Below, one piece after another: positions 36,178 to 44,532 of a stretch of 64,000 nt of DNA. This stretch comes from Pseudomonas sp. HN11. Lineage in GTDB: Bacteria > Pseudomonadota > Gammaproteobacteria > Pseudomonadales > Pseudomonadaceae. The notes under the pieces were generated by a model. The model made no database searches. It saw nothing but the letters and a program-made list of their open reading frames with translations, and was not told the origin of the DNA. The stretch lies in the NCBI RefSeq assembly GCF_021390155.1, contig NZ_CP089985.1:1189001-1253000 (forward strand), read 5' to 3'. Position numbers and translations under genes: made by a program. The first letter of the stretch is position 1. Every line of letters starts with the position of its first letter.

Positions 36178-37564
36178 TATCCGTATCGCTACTGCCGAAG
36201 ACCAGATCCTTCTGGATAAAGAAGCCAAATACTGCTCCTACGGCGACACCGTCCACTACATCGAGCCGCCGCGTATTTTCAGTCGTTGCGAAGGCTCCTA
36301 CGTGTGGGACACCGAAGACCAGGCCTACCTCGACCTGCAAATGTGGTACTCGGCCGTCAACTTCGGCTACGCCAACCCGCGTCTGAACAATGCGCTGAAA
36401 CAGCAGATCGACACCTTGCCGCAGATCGCCAGCCAGTACCTGCACAAGGGCAAGATCGAGCTGTCGGAAATGATCGCGGTCGACGCCAAGAAGAAGTTCG
36501 GCCTCGACGGTCGCGTGCACTTCAACGTCGGCGGTTCGCAGTCCATCGAAGACTCCCTGAAGGTTGTGCGTAACGCCACCAACGGCAAGAGCCTGATGTT
36601 CGCCTTCGAAGGCGGCTACCACGGGCGTACCCTCGGCGCTTCGTCGATCACCTCCAGCTACCGCTACCGTCGCCGGTACGGCCACTTCGGCGAGCGGGCG
36701 CAGTTCATCCCGTTCCCGTACCACTTCCGTGGCCCTAAAGGCATGACCAAGGAAGAATACGGCAGCCACTGCGTGCAGCAATTCGCTCGACTGTTCGAGA
36801 CCGAGTACAACGGTGTGTGGGACCCCAAAGTCGGTTCCAGCGAATACGCCGCGTTCTACGTCGAGCCGATCCAGGGCACCGGCGGTTACGTGATTCCGCC
36901 GATGAACTTCTACCGTGAATTGAAGCAGGTGCTGGATCAGCACGGCATCCTGATGGTCTCCGACGAGATCCAGATGGGCTTCTACCGCACCGGCAAACTG
37001 TGGTCGATCGAGCACTTCGACGTACAGCCGGACGTGATCGTGTTCGGCAAGGCGCTGACCAACGGCCTCAACCCACTGGGCGGCATCTGGGCCCGTGAAG
37101 AGTTGATCAACCCGAAGATCTTCCCGCCAGGCTCGACCCACTCCACCTTCGCCTCCAACCCGTTGGGCACGGCGGTGGGCCTGGAAATGTTCAAAATGAC
37201 CAACGAAGTCGACTACGGCGCGATGGTCATGGCCAAGGGCAAGTTCTTCCTCGAAGGCCTGCAAGACCTGCAGAAACGTTTCCCGATCATCGGCGACGTC
37301 GATGGCCTGGGCCTGGCCCTGCGCTGCGAAATCTGCGGCCCCGATGGCTTCACCCCGGACAAGGCGACCCTGGACTACATGGTCGAGGAAGGCATGAAGG
37401 GCGACATGCTGGTGGACGGCCAGAAACTCGGCCTGATCCTCGACGTGGGCGGTTACTACAAAAACGTGATCACCCTGGCACCTTCCCTGGAAATCAGCTA
37501 CCCGGAAATCGAACTGGGCCTGAAGCTGCTCGAACAACTGCTAGTGCGGGCGACCAATCGGTGA
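36170..37564 (+). CDS. Class III pyridoxal-phosphate aminotransferase
   Basis: 464 residues. PLP-fold features are visible: NVGGSQSIEDSLKVVRNAT, FEGGYHGRTLGASS, PIQGTGGYVIPP, MVSDEIQMGFYRTG, and the Schiff-base lysine in VFGKALTNGLNPLGG. The family transfers omega-amino groups (ornithine, diaminobutyrate, lysine and similar donors). The exact substrate is not identifiable. Strong overlaps on both sides (8 bases with the phosphatase, GTGA with the hydrolase) show that it belongs to one translationally coupled operon. Confidence 0.88.
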   Translation: MSDIRIATAEDQILLDKEAKYCSYGDTVHYIEPPRIFSRCEGSYVWDTEDQAYLDLQMWYSAVNFGYANPRLNNALKQQIDTLPQIASQYLHKGKIELSEMIAVDAKKKFGLDGRVHFNVGGSQSIEDSLKVVRNATNGKSLMFAFEGGYHGRTLGASSITSSYRYRRRYGHFGERAQFIPFPYHFRGPKGMTKEEYGSHCVQQFARLFETEYNGVWDPKVGSSEYAAFYVEPIQGTGGYVIPPMNFYRELKQVLDQHGILMVSDEIQMGFYRTGKLWSIEHFDVQPDVIVFGKALTNGLNPLGGIWAREELINPKIFPPGSTHSTFASNPLGTAVGLEMFKMTNEVDYGAMVMAKGKFFLEGLQDLQKRFPIIGDVDGLGLALRCEICGPDGFTPDKATLDYMVEEGMKGDMLVDGQKLGLILDVGGYYKNVITLAPSLEISYPEIELGLKLLEQLLVRATNR

Positions 37565-38427
37565 GCCAGGCAGAGATCGACCTCGGTGAAGGTGATGCCG
37601 GCTTCGTTCTCGGTGATGGTCCGGTCGGGATCCTGTTGATCCACGGCCTGACCGGCACCCCGACGGAATTGCGCCAGGTCGCCAAGGGCCTGGCCAAGGT
37701 GGGTAACTGCACGGTGTACGTGCCCACCCTGGCCGGACACTGCGGTGATAACAGCGACCTGCAGGCCACCGGCTGGCGCGACTGGTACGAGGGTGTGCGC
37801 AAGACCTTCGTCTGTGTGAAACAGCGCCACACGCAGGTGTTTGTCGGTGGCTTGTCCATGGGCGCGGTGATGTCGATGTACCTGGCCTCGGAGCATCCGG
37901 GCCAGGTCGCCGGCTTACTGATGTACTCCACCACCCTTAAGTACGACGGCTGGAGCATCAACAAAATGGCGTTCATCACGCCATTGCTGATCCGTATTCC
38001 GTTCGGCGTGCGCCTGTTCCGGTTTACCGAGAAACCGCCCTACGGCATCAAGAATGAACGCCTGCGCGCCATCGTTGAACGGCAGATGAAGGAAGGTGAA
38101 AGCAGCGAGGCAGGCTTGTTGACGATGGAAGGCGTGACCGTACGTGAATTGCACTGGATGAACGCCGAGGTCAAAAAACGCATGCCGTCGATCAACGTGC
38201 CGGCGTTGGTGCTGCACTCCATCGAGGACGACATCACCAGCCGCTGGAACGCGGACTATGTGGAACGCCACCTCGGCGGGCCGGTGACCAAGATCCTGCT
38301 GGACAACTGCTACCACATGATCACCGTCGACCTGCAATACCGCCGGGTGATCGAGTTGAGCGCGGAGTTTGTCGGGCAACATGCCGAGGCTATTGCGGCC
38401 CCTCAAGATTATCGACAGCGGGCCTGA
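37561..38427 (+). CDS. Alpha/beta hydrolase (Est30-like carboxylesterase family)
   Basis: 288 residues starting at GTG 37561, inside the aminotransferase stop. The fold shows ILLIHGLTGTPTELR, the nucleophile elbow GGLSMGAVMSM, the acid in HSIEDDITSR, and the histidine in DNCYHMIT. This is the pattern of monoglyceride lipase or carboxylesterase Est30 relatives. In the cluster it could cleave or form an ester or amide of the pathway product. There is no signal peptide. Confidence 0.85.
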   Translation: MSQAEIDLGEGDAGFVLGDGPVGILLIHGLTGTPTELRQVAKGLAKVGNCTVYVPTLAGHCGDNSDLQATGWRDWYEGVRKTFVCVKQRHTQVFVGGLSMGAVMSMYLASEHPGQVAGLLMYSTTLKYDGWSINKMAFITPLLIRIPFGVRLFRFTEKPPYGIKNERLRAIVERQMKEGESSEAGLLTMEGVTVRELHWMNAEVKKRMPSINVPALVLHSIEDDITSRWNADYVERHLGGPVTKILLDNCYHMITVDLQYRRVIELSAEFVGQHAEAIAAPQDYRQRA

Positions 38428-38443
38428 GCCTTAAGGAAACGAT

Positions 38444-39568
38444 GTGATTACCGCCCAAGCCTTCCCGACCATCCGGGCCCTCCAGCGCAGTGCCTGGAAC
38501 GACTGTTTCCCGGGGGCCCTGGAGGACTGGGACTATTACGTCGCCGTGGAAAATGCCGCCATCGATGATTTCCAGTGGCGTTACCTGGCGGTTTACGAAG
38601 ATGGAACGCTGGCGGCTGTGGCTGCGGCGTTCATCACTCATTATCGCCTCGACACCACGGTGTCGGGTGCCGGCAAGCGTTTGACCGAACGTGTGGAGCG
38701 CCTGTGGCCGGGGCTTTTGCAACTGGGGCTGTATGCCATCGGTTCCCCGGTGGCGGAGCGCTGCGACGTCGGTTTTGCCAGTGGTGTGGCGGATGCGCGC
38801 CGCCCGCTGCTGCTCAAGCACCTGCTGGCAGCTGCGCGCCAGGATGCCGATGACTTTGGTATCGGCCTGGTGGCGGTCAAGGATGCGCCGAGCAAAGACG
38901 CGCATTGGGTCGAAAGTTGCCGGGCTGCCGGCTTCCAGAGCATGCCGAGCCTGCCCACGGGCGTGTTGCCGCTGCCGTACGGCTCGGTGGACGCTTACCT
39001 GGGCTCCCTGGGAAAATCCACGCGCAAGGACCTGCGCCGCAAACTGCGCGCGCCGGGGCCACGGGTGGAGTGGCGGCGCAATATCGACGACGTGCTGCCG
39101 GAAGTCATGCGCCTGTACGAAGCCACGCTCACGCGTGCCGAGTTGCAGTTCGAGCGGCTGCCCGCCGGCTACTTCACAAGTGTGCTCGAACGCCTTGATG
39201 AGCGTGCGGTCTGTGTTCTTTACTGGGTGGACGAGCAACTGGTGGCGTTCAACCTGATCCTGGTGGACGAACACCGGCTGGTGGACAAGTTTTTTGGGCA
39301 TGACGTTGAGTTCACCCGCGACTACAACCTGTACTTCCGCAGCTGGCTGACCAATGTCGACTACTGTATTCAGCACAATATCGCCGTGTATGAGTGCGGT
39401 CAGGCCGGGTATGCCAGTAAGCTGCGCCTGGGTTGCGAGTTCCAGGGCAACAGCGTGTTTTTCCGCCACCGCAACCGGCTGGTCAACGGCCTGCTCATGC
39501 TTGTAAAACTGTTTATTCGACCGGACCGTTCCGACCCTGCCATGGCTGCTGCGATAAGCGAAACCTGA
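38444..39568 (+). CDS. GNAT-fold acyltransferase (FemAB/BioF2-like)
   Basis: 374 residues from GTG 38444, with AAGGAAA 6 bases upstream. The C-terminal half has the double-GNAT pattern of FemAB/BioF2-like transferases: SLGKSTRKDLRRKLR, LYEATLTRAELQFERLP, VAFNLILVDEHRLVDKFFG and YECGQAGYASKLRLGCEFQG. Such enzymes attach acyl or aminoacyl groups to an amine. Combined with the aminotransferase, this suggests that an amine made in the cluster is acylated. The stop overlaps the kinase start by one base (TGATG). Confidence 0.78.
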   Translation: MITAQAFPTIRALQRSAWNDCFPGALEDWDYYVAVENAAIDDFQWRYLAVYEDGTLAAVAAAFITHYRLDTTVSGAGKRLTERVERLWPGLLQLGLYAIGSPVAERCDVGFASGVADARRPLLLKHLLAAARQDADDFGIGLVAVKDAPSKDAHWVESCRAAGFQSMPSLPTGVLPLPYGSVDAYLGSLGKSTRKDLRRKLRAPGPRVEWRRNIDDVLPEVMRLYEATLTRAELQFERLPAGYFTSVLERLDERAVCVLYWVDEQLVAFNLILVDEHRLVDKFFGHDVEFTRDYNLYFRSWLTNVDYCIQHNIAVYECGQAGYASKLRLGCEFQGNSVFFRHRNRLVNGLLMLVKLFIRPDRSDPAMAAAISET

Positions 39569-41337
39569 TGATCACCAAGACCCGCCAGAAAGCCCGCCCC
39601 TTTGCCATTTCGCGCTGGAGCGTCCAGCGCAAGCTGGTGCTCGCGTTCTGGTTGGTCAGCGTGATCCCCACCATGATCGCTGCCGAACTGGCCGCCACCA
39701 CGCTGTCGCAGATCTTCGACAGCAACGTGCGCATCTGGCTGCAGGAGTCGACCAAGATCGTCAAGGACGAGATCGGCGACATCCTCCACGACAACGCGCG
39801 CATGGCCAAGTTGTTCCTGCGCTACACCAGCCCGCCTTCCAGCCGGCAAGCGGCCAAGCACGACCGCTTGACCGCCGATATTGCCGACGCCACCGATATC
39901 GACGTGGTGGCTCTGATCCGCACCAGTGACCAAAAAGTCGTGTTCAGTACTGCCTCCGACGACATCGTCAAGCAGATCAGCCTCGCCAAAAATACCGTGT
40001 TGCAGACCGTGCAGGTGGCGGGTGTGTCCACCGGTATCGTCGTCTCGACTTTCGAAACCTCCCAGGACGGCGTGGATTACGAGTTGCTGGTCGGGACTTA
40101 TTTGGACAGCAGTTTTCTCACCAGTGTGGCTGATGTGCATTCCCTCGACCTGCGCCTGTACCTGGCCAACCCCGACGGTTTTTCCGAGATATTCTCGACC
40201 CAGCGCTTCGAGGATCATCCCTCGCGCATTCCCAAGAGCGTCGAAACCGCGATGCGCGCCACCAAACAGCCCAGCGAGCAGTTCACCAATAACTACAGCG
40301 GGTTGTACTGGCCGATCTTCAACGATGGCGGTGACTTGCAGGGTGTGATCTTCAGTGGCTTGCTGCGCCATACCAGCCTGGTGGGACTGGTGAACCAGAG
40401 CAACCTGTTCGTGCTGATTTTCCTGCTCAGTTCGGCGCTTTCGCTGGCGGCCGGGGTGTTGGTGTCACGACGCCTGACCAAGCCGCTGCGGGACTTGTCC
40501 CAAGGCGTGAGTGCGGTGATCAGCGGCGATTACGCGCACCGCGTGGTGGTCAGTGGTGGCGACGAGCTGGCGCAGTTGAGCAGCACCTTCAATCATATGA
40601 CCGAGCGCCTGGGCGAGTTGCATCATCTTGAAGCCCAGCTACGTCGACGTGATCGCCTGCACGCGCTGGGTGAGGTCGCCATGGGCCTGGCCCATGAGAT
40701 CCGCAACCCACTGGGTATCATCAAGACTGCGACGCAGCTGTTGCACCGCCGCGCCGACCTGCCGGACTCCGACAAGCGTCACTTGGAATACGTGATCAGT
40801 GAAGTCAGCCGCATCAACGATCTGATCACTGAGTTCCTCGACTTCGCCAAGCCCAACCCGCCGCTGCGCGTGTTGCAGCCTGCGCGCCCGTTGGTGGAGG
40901 AAATCCTCGGCTTCTGTGCCCCGGAGTTGGCCACTCATACTATCGACGCGCACATCGACGACCAGGCACCGGGAGCGACGATCTATGCGGATGCCAAGCA
41001 GCTCAAGCAGGCGTGCCTCAACCTGATTCTCAACGCCATCGACGCAATGCCCGAAGGCGGGCGCCTGACCCTGGGTATTCGCGCAGAAGGCGAGAACACG
41101 GTGATCAGCATCGCCGACACCGGCCAGGGGATTCCGGCGGACATGATCGAGCGTATCTTCACGCCATTCGTCACTACCAAGGCGTCCGGCACCGGCCTGG
41201 GCCTGGCCAAAGTCTATTCGATCATGGAAAGTCACGACGCCAGCATCGAATGCGCCAGCGAGAAAGATGCCGGCGCCACTTTCAGCCTGTACATTCCGGC
41301 GATTGGCGAAGACGACGAGGACAGTCATGACGCATAA
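39568..41337 (+). CDS. Sensor histidine kinase of the six-gene cluster
   Basis: 589 residues from ATG 39568. Membrane helices at about 27-47 and 282-304 flank a periplasmic, dCache-like sensor domain of about 235 residues. A HAMP linker ([18 protein letters not shown]) precedes the kinase: H-box [12 protein letters not shown]-box [20 protein letters not shown], and [12 protein letters not shown]. It overlaps the regulator gene by 11 bases. It probably senses an external metabolite and phosphorylates the next protein. Confidence 0.9.
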   Translation: MITKTRQKARPFAISRWSVQRKLVLAFWLVSVIPTMIAAELAATTLSQIFDSNVRIWLQESTKIVKDEIGDILHDNARMAKLFLRYTSPPSSRQAAKHDRLTADIADATDIDVVALIRTSDQKVVFSTASDDIVKQISLAKNTVLQTVQVAGVSTGIVVSTFETSQDGVDYELLVGTYLDSSFLTSVADVHSLDLRLYLANPDGFSEIFSTQRFEDHPSRIPKSVETAMRATKQPSEQFTNNYSGLYWPIFNDGGDLQGVIFSGLLRHTSLVGLVNQSNLFVLIFLLSSALSLAAGVLVSRRLTKPLRDLSQGVSAVISGDYAHRVVVSGGDELAQLSSTFNHMTERLGELHHLEAQLRRRDRLHALGEVAMGLAHEIRNPLGIIKTATQLLHRRADLPDSDKRHLEYVISEVSRINDLITEFLDFAKPNPPLRVLQPARPLVEEILGFCAPELATHTIDAHIDDQAPGATIYADAKQLKQACLNLILNAIDAMPEGGRLTLGIRAEGENTVISIADTGQGIPADMIERIFTPFVTTKASGTGLGLAKVYSIMESHDASIECASEKDAGATFSLYIPAIGEDDEDSHDA

Positions 41338-42724
41338 CATTCTGGTAGTCGACGACGAGCCCAAGCTCTGCGACCTGCTGGCATCGGCCCTGGGTCAGAA
41401 CGAGGTGCAGGTGTTTATCGCCGGCAATGGCCTGCACGCGCTCAAGGTACTGGAACAGGAAGACATTGACCTGGTGATCAGCGACTGGCGCATGCCGGGC
41501 ATGGACGGGCCGGCGCTACTGGCCGAAATCAAGGTGCGCTACCCCCATGTGCCGGTGATCGTGATGACCGCCTACAGCACGGTGAAAAACGCCGTGCAGT
41601 CGATGCGCAACGGCGCCTACGACTACATCGCCAAGCCGTTCGATATCGACGAACTGGACATCACCGTGGCCAAGGCCCTGCAGTTTCGCGACATCATGCG
41701 CGACAACGCGCGCTTGCGTGCCGAGCTGGACGAACACGCGCAGTTCGACAGCCTGGTGGGCGACAGCCCGGCGTTTCGCAAAGTGCTGCAAGCGGTGGAC
41801 TCGGTGCGCGACAGCAGCGCCACCATCTTGCTGACCGGCGAAAGCGGCACCGGCAAGGAAATGGTCGCCCGTGCCATCCATAAGCACGGCAGCCGTGCCG
41901 ACAAACCTTTCGTGGCGGTCAACTGCGCGGCCATCCCGGAAGGGCTGCTGGAGAGCGAAATGTTCGGCCATCGCAAAGGCGCGTTTACCGGCGCCGTGGC
42001 GGACCGGGTAGGGCGCTTTCAACAGGCCGACAAGGGCACGCTGTTTCTCGATGAAGTGGGCGACATGCCCCTGGCATTGCAGGCCAAGATCCTGCGCGCA
42101 TTGCAGGAACGGGTGATTGAACCGGTGGGCGATCCCCGCGAGCGTAAGGTGGATGTACGGGTGATCGCCGCCACCAACAAGAACCTGCTGGAAGCGGTGG
42201 CCAACAAGGAGTTTCGCGAAGACTTGTATTACCGCCTCAACGTGTTTCCGATCCCGTTGCCGGCCCTGCGCGAGCGGGTGGAAGACATTGCGCCCTTGGC
42301 CCGTCACTTCGCCCAGACCCTCAGCGCCACGGCAGGCAAGCGCATCACCGGCTTCAGCCCTGAGGCGTTGCAGGCCATGGCGGCTTATCACTGGCCAGGC
42401 AATATCCGAGAACTGCAGAACTGTGTAGAGCGCGCGACCATCGTGGCGGCATCGCCGGTGATCGAGGATATCGATTTGCCGGGTTACCTGTTTGCCTCCA
42501 AGCCAAGCGAGGGCGACGTGACAGCGATCCTCAGTGACGGGCCGGGGATTCCCCAGGACCTCGATGCGGCGCTGGCAGAAGTAGAGAAGGCCTACATACT
42601 CGCGGCGTTGCAGGAGAGCAATGGCGTGCAGGCTGCGGCGGCGGCGAAGATAGGGATTTCCGAGCGCAGCTTCTGGTATCGCCTGAAGAAGCTGGGGATC
42701 CAGGTCGACAAGATCGTCCGCTGA
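41327..42724 (+). CDS. NtrC-family sigma-54-dependent response regulator
   Basis: 465 residues. The receiver has its Asp in VISDWRMPGMDG (about residue 52). The AAA+ domain has Walker A GESGTGKE, the sigma-54 contact loop GAFTGA (in HRKGAFTGAVADR), Walker B LFLDEVGDMP, and the arginine-finger region. The Fis-type C-terminal helix-turn-helix ends AAAKIGISERSFWYRLKKLGI. All parts required for sigma-54 activation are present, and the operon itself begins with a -24/-12 promoter, so positive autoregulation is likely. It is followed by a REP doublet. Confidence 0.92.
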   Translation: MTHNILVVDDEPKLCDLLASALGQNEVQVFIAGNGLHALKVLEQEDIDLVISDWRMPGMDGPALLAEIKVRYPHVPVIVMTAYSTVKNAVQSMRNGAYDYIAKPFDIDELDITVAKALQFRDIMRDNARLRAELDEHAQFDSLVGDSPAFRKVLQAVDSVRDSSATILLTGESGTGKEMVARAIHKHGSRADKPFVAVNCAAIPEGLLESEMFGHRKGAFTGAVADRVGRFQQADKGTLFLDEVGDMPLALQAKILRALQERVIEPVGDPRERKVDVRVIAATNKNLLEAVANKEFREDLYYRLNVFPIPLPALRERVEDIAPLARHFAQTLSATAGKRITGFSPEALQAMAAYHWPGNIRELQNCVERATIVAASPVIEDIDLPGYLFASKPSEGDVTAILSDGPGIPQDLDAALAEVEKAYILAALQESNGVQAAAAAKIGISERSFWYRLKKLGIQVDKIVR

Positions 42725-42740
42725 TACCCTGAGGTTCAAA

Positions 42741-42827
42741 TGTGGGAGCGGGCTTGCTCGCGAAAGCGATGTGTCAGTCAAATATGTTCCAACTGAACCA
42801 CCGCATTCGAGCAAGCCCGCTCCCACA
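42741..42827. repeat. REP doublet (REPIN) with inverted arms
   Basis: Perfectly complementary 20-base arms (42741-42760 and 42808-42827) with the core GTGGGAGCGGGCTTGCTCG flank a 47-base spacer. This is the standard REP pair of the P. fluorescens group, spread by RAYT transposases encoded elsewhere. It lies between the convergent ends of the sigma-54 regulator and glpM. Confidence 0.88.
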
Positions 42828-42844
42828 GTTTTGACCGTGTTGGG

Positions 42845-43183
42845 TCAGGCGTGAACGCGGACCCAGATGCTGACCAATATCGTCGCGGCCATCAACCACG
42901 CCACCGCTGCCACAGCGAGTGACGCCTCCAAGCGCATCCGATCCACCATGACATACAACGTCGCCAGGTACACGAAGTACGGAATGATCGACCACATCCC
43001 GAACAGGATCGTGGTCTTTAAGTCGTCCACCGAACGGCCCTTGCCGACGATGTAGTGGGCGATCAACGCAAAGGTCGGAAACAGCGGTACCAGACCTGCG
43101 ATGTAATAGTTCTTGGTCTTGGCCAGCGCCGCCAGAATCAACACCACCGCCGCACCCAGGGCGGCCTTCAATACAAGATCCAT
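42845..43183 (-). CDS. glpM: GlpM-family membrane protein
   Basis: 112 residues with four hydrophobic segments and the family block AKTKNYYIAGLVPLFPTFALIAHYI. GlpM is a small inner-membrane protein first described beside the glycerol genes of P. aeruginosa, where it affects alginate production; its biochemical role is not known. Its ATG overlaps the aauR stop (TGATG, 43181-43185), so here it is coupled to the aau genes rather than to the glp genes 7 kb away. Confidence 0.85.
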   Translation of the reverse strand: MDLVLKAALGAAVVLILAALAKTKNYYIAGLVPLFPTFALIAHYIVGKGRSVDDLKTTILFGMWSIIPYFVYLATLYVMVDRMRLEASLAVAAVAWLMAATILVSIWVRVHA

Positions 43184-44532
43184 CAGTGGCTCAACCCGTA
43201 TTTTTTGACTTTGTCGAACAGTGTGGTCTTGGCCATCCCCAGTTCCTGGCTGGCCTGGGTCAGGTTGCCGCCGCTGCGTTGCAAGGCGTCGTTGAGGAGG
43301 TTGCGCTCGAAAGCTTCCACCGCCTCAGTGAAGGCCAGGCCGTGGCTGCCACTGCTGGCACCGCTTTTCTTGAAGGCGGGCAGGCCGAGGGCGAAGCGTT
43401 CGGCGACGTTGCGCAGTTCACGCACATTGCCCGGCCAGTCGTGGCTCATCAGGCTCGACAGGGTCTGGTTGTCCAGCTCCGGCACGCTGCGGTCAAAACG
43501 CAGTGACGACTGCTGCAGGAAGTGTTCGAACAGTTGCAGGATGTCTTCGCGGCGCTCGCGCAGGGGCGGCAGTTCCAGGGTAACCACATTGAGGCGGTAA
43601 TACAGGTCGCTGCGGAACTGATTGGCGCGGCTCAGCTCGTCCAGGTCCGACTTGGTGGCGGCGATCACCCGGCAATCTACTGCCACGCTCTGGTTCGAAC
43701 CCAGGCGCTCCAGGGTGCGCTCCTGCAACACCCGCAGCAGCTTGATCTGCAGGTTGATCGGCATGCTTTCCACTTCATCGAGGAACAGCGTGCCTTCGTG
43801 GGCGTGTTCGATCTTGCCGATGCGACGCTTTCCGGCGCCGGTAAAGGCGTTGGCTTCGTGGCCGAAAATCTCGCTTTCGAAGAGATTTTCCGGCAGGCCG
43901 CCGCAGTTCAGAGCGACGAACTGATGGGAATGGCGCCGGCTGAAATCATGCAGGCAGCGCGCGACCAGTTCCTTGCCGGTACCGGTCTCGCCTTCGATCA
44001 GCACGTTGGCCGAGGTGTCGGCGACGTTGGCGATCAGCTCGCGCAGTTTCTGCATGGCGGGCGAGCGGCCGATGATACGGCCTTCGAGGGAGTCGCGCTC
44101 GGCCAATTGGCGGCGCAATGACCAGACTTCCCGTGCCAGCCCTCGCTGCTCCAGGGCGCGGCGGGCCACGTCCACCAGGCGCTCAGGGGAGAAGGGTTTT
44201 TCCATGAAGTCATAGGCGCCGTTGCGCATGGCGCCGACGGCCATGGAGATATCGCCATGTCCGGTGATCAGCACTACCGGCAAGCTTTTATCCAGGGCCT
44301 TGAGGCGGGTGAGCAACTCAAGACCGTCGATGCCCGGCAGGCGGATATCGCTGATCACAATGCCCGCGAAGTTCTCGCCGATGCGCTTCAACGCCTCCTC
44401 GGCACTGCCCACGCCGACGCTGGGAATGTCTTCCAGGGCCAGCGCCTGCTGGCAGCCGAGCAGCACATGGGGATCGTCTTCGACAATCAGCACCGTGAGC
44501 TCGTCTTTAATGGCTTTAGCGTCTGTATTCAT
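43183..44532 (-). CDS. aauR: AauR, sigma-54-dependent response regulator for acidic amino acid uptake
   Basis: 449 residues: receiver (Asp in VISDIRLPGIDG), AAA+ domain (GETGTGKE, LFLDEVESMP) and Fis-type DNA-binding C-terminus (LTQASQELGMAKTTLFDKVKKYGL). The sigma-54 loop reads NAFTGA (HEANAFTGAGKRR) instead of GAFTGA, a variant seen in the DctD/AauR branch as far as I recall. It responds to acidic amino acids through AauS and activates the aat transporter. The upstream region of aatJ carries a perfect TTCGG-N4-CCGAA AauR box. It overlaps aauS by ATGA. Confidence 0.9.
   Translation of the reverse strand: MNTDAKAIKDELTVLIVEDDPHVLLGCQQALALEDIPSVGVGSAEEALKRIGENFAGIVISDIRLPGIDGLELLTRLKALDKSLPVVLITGHGDISMAVGAMRNGAYDFMEKPFSPERLVDVARRALEQRGLAREVWSLRRQLAERDSLEGRIIGRSPAMQKLRELIANVADTSANVLIEGETGTGKELVARCLHDFSRRHSHQFVALNCGGLPENLFESEIFGHEANAFTGAGKRRIGKIEHAHEGTLFLDEVESMPINLQIKLLRVLQERTLERLGSNQSVAVDCRVIAATKSDLDELSRANQFRSDLYYRLNVVTLELPPLRERREDILQLFEHFLQQSSLRFDRSVPELDNQTLSSLMSHDWPGNVRELRNVAERFALGLPAFKKSGASSGSHGLAFTEAVEAFERNLLNDALQRSGGNLTQASQELGMAKTTLFDKVKKYGLSH

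Noticed and set aside
36137..37537. 466-codon open frame opposite the class III aminotransferase
   Set aside because: Antisense shadow of a gene with all PLP motifs; no family features of its own.
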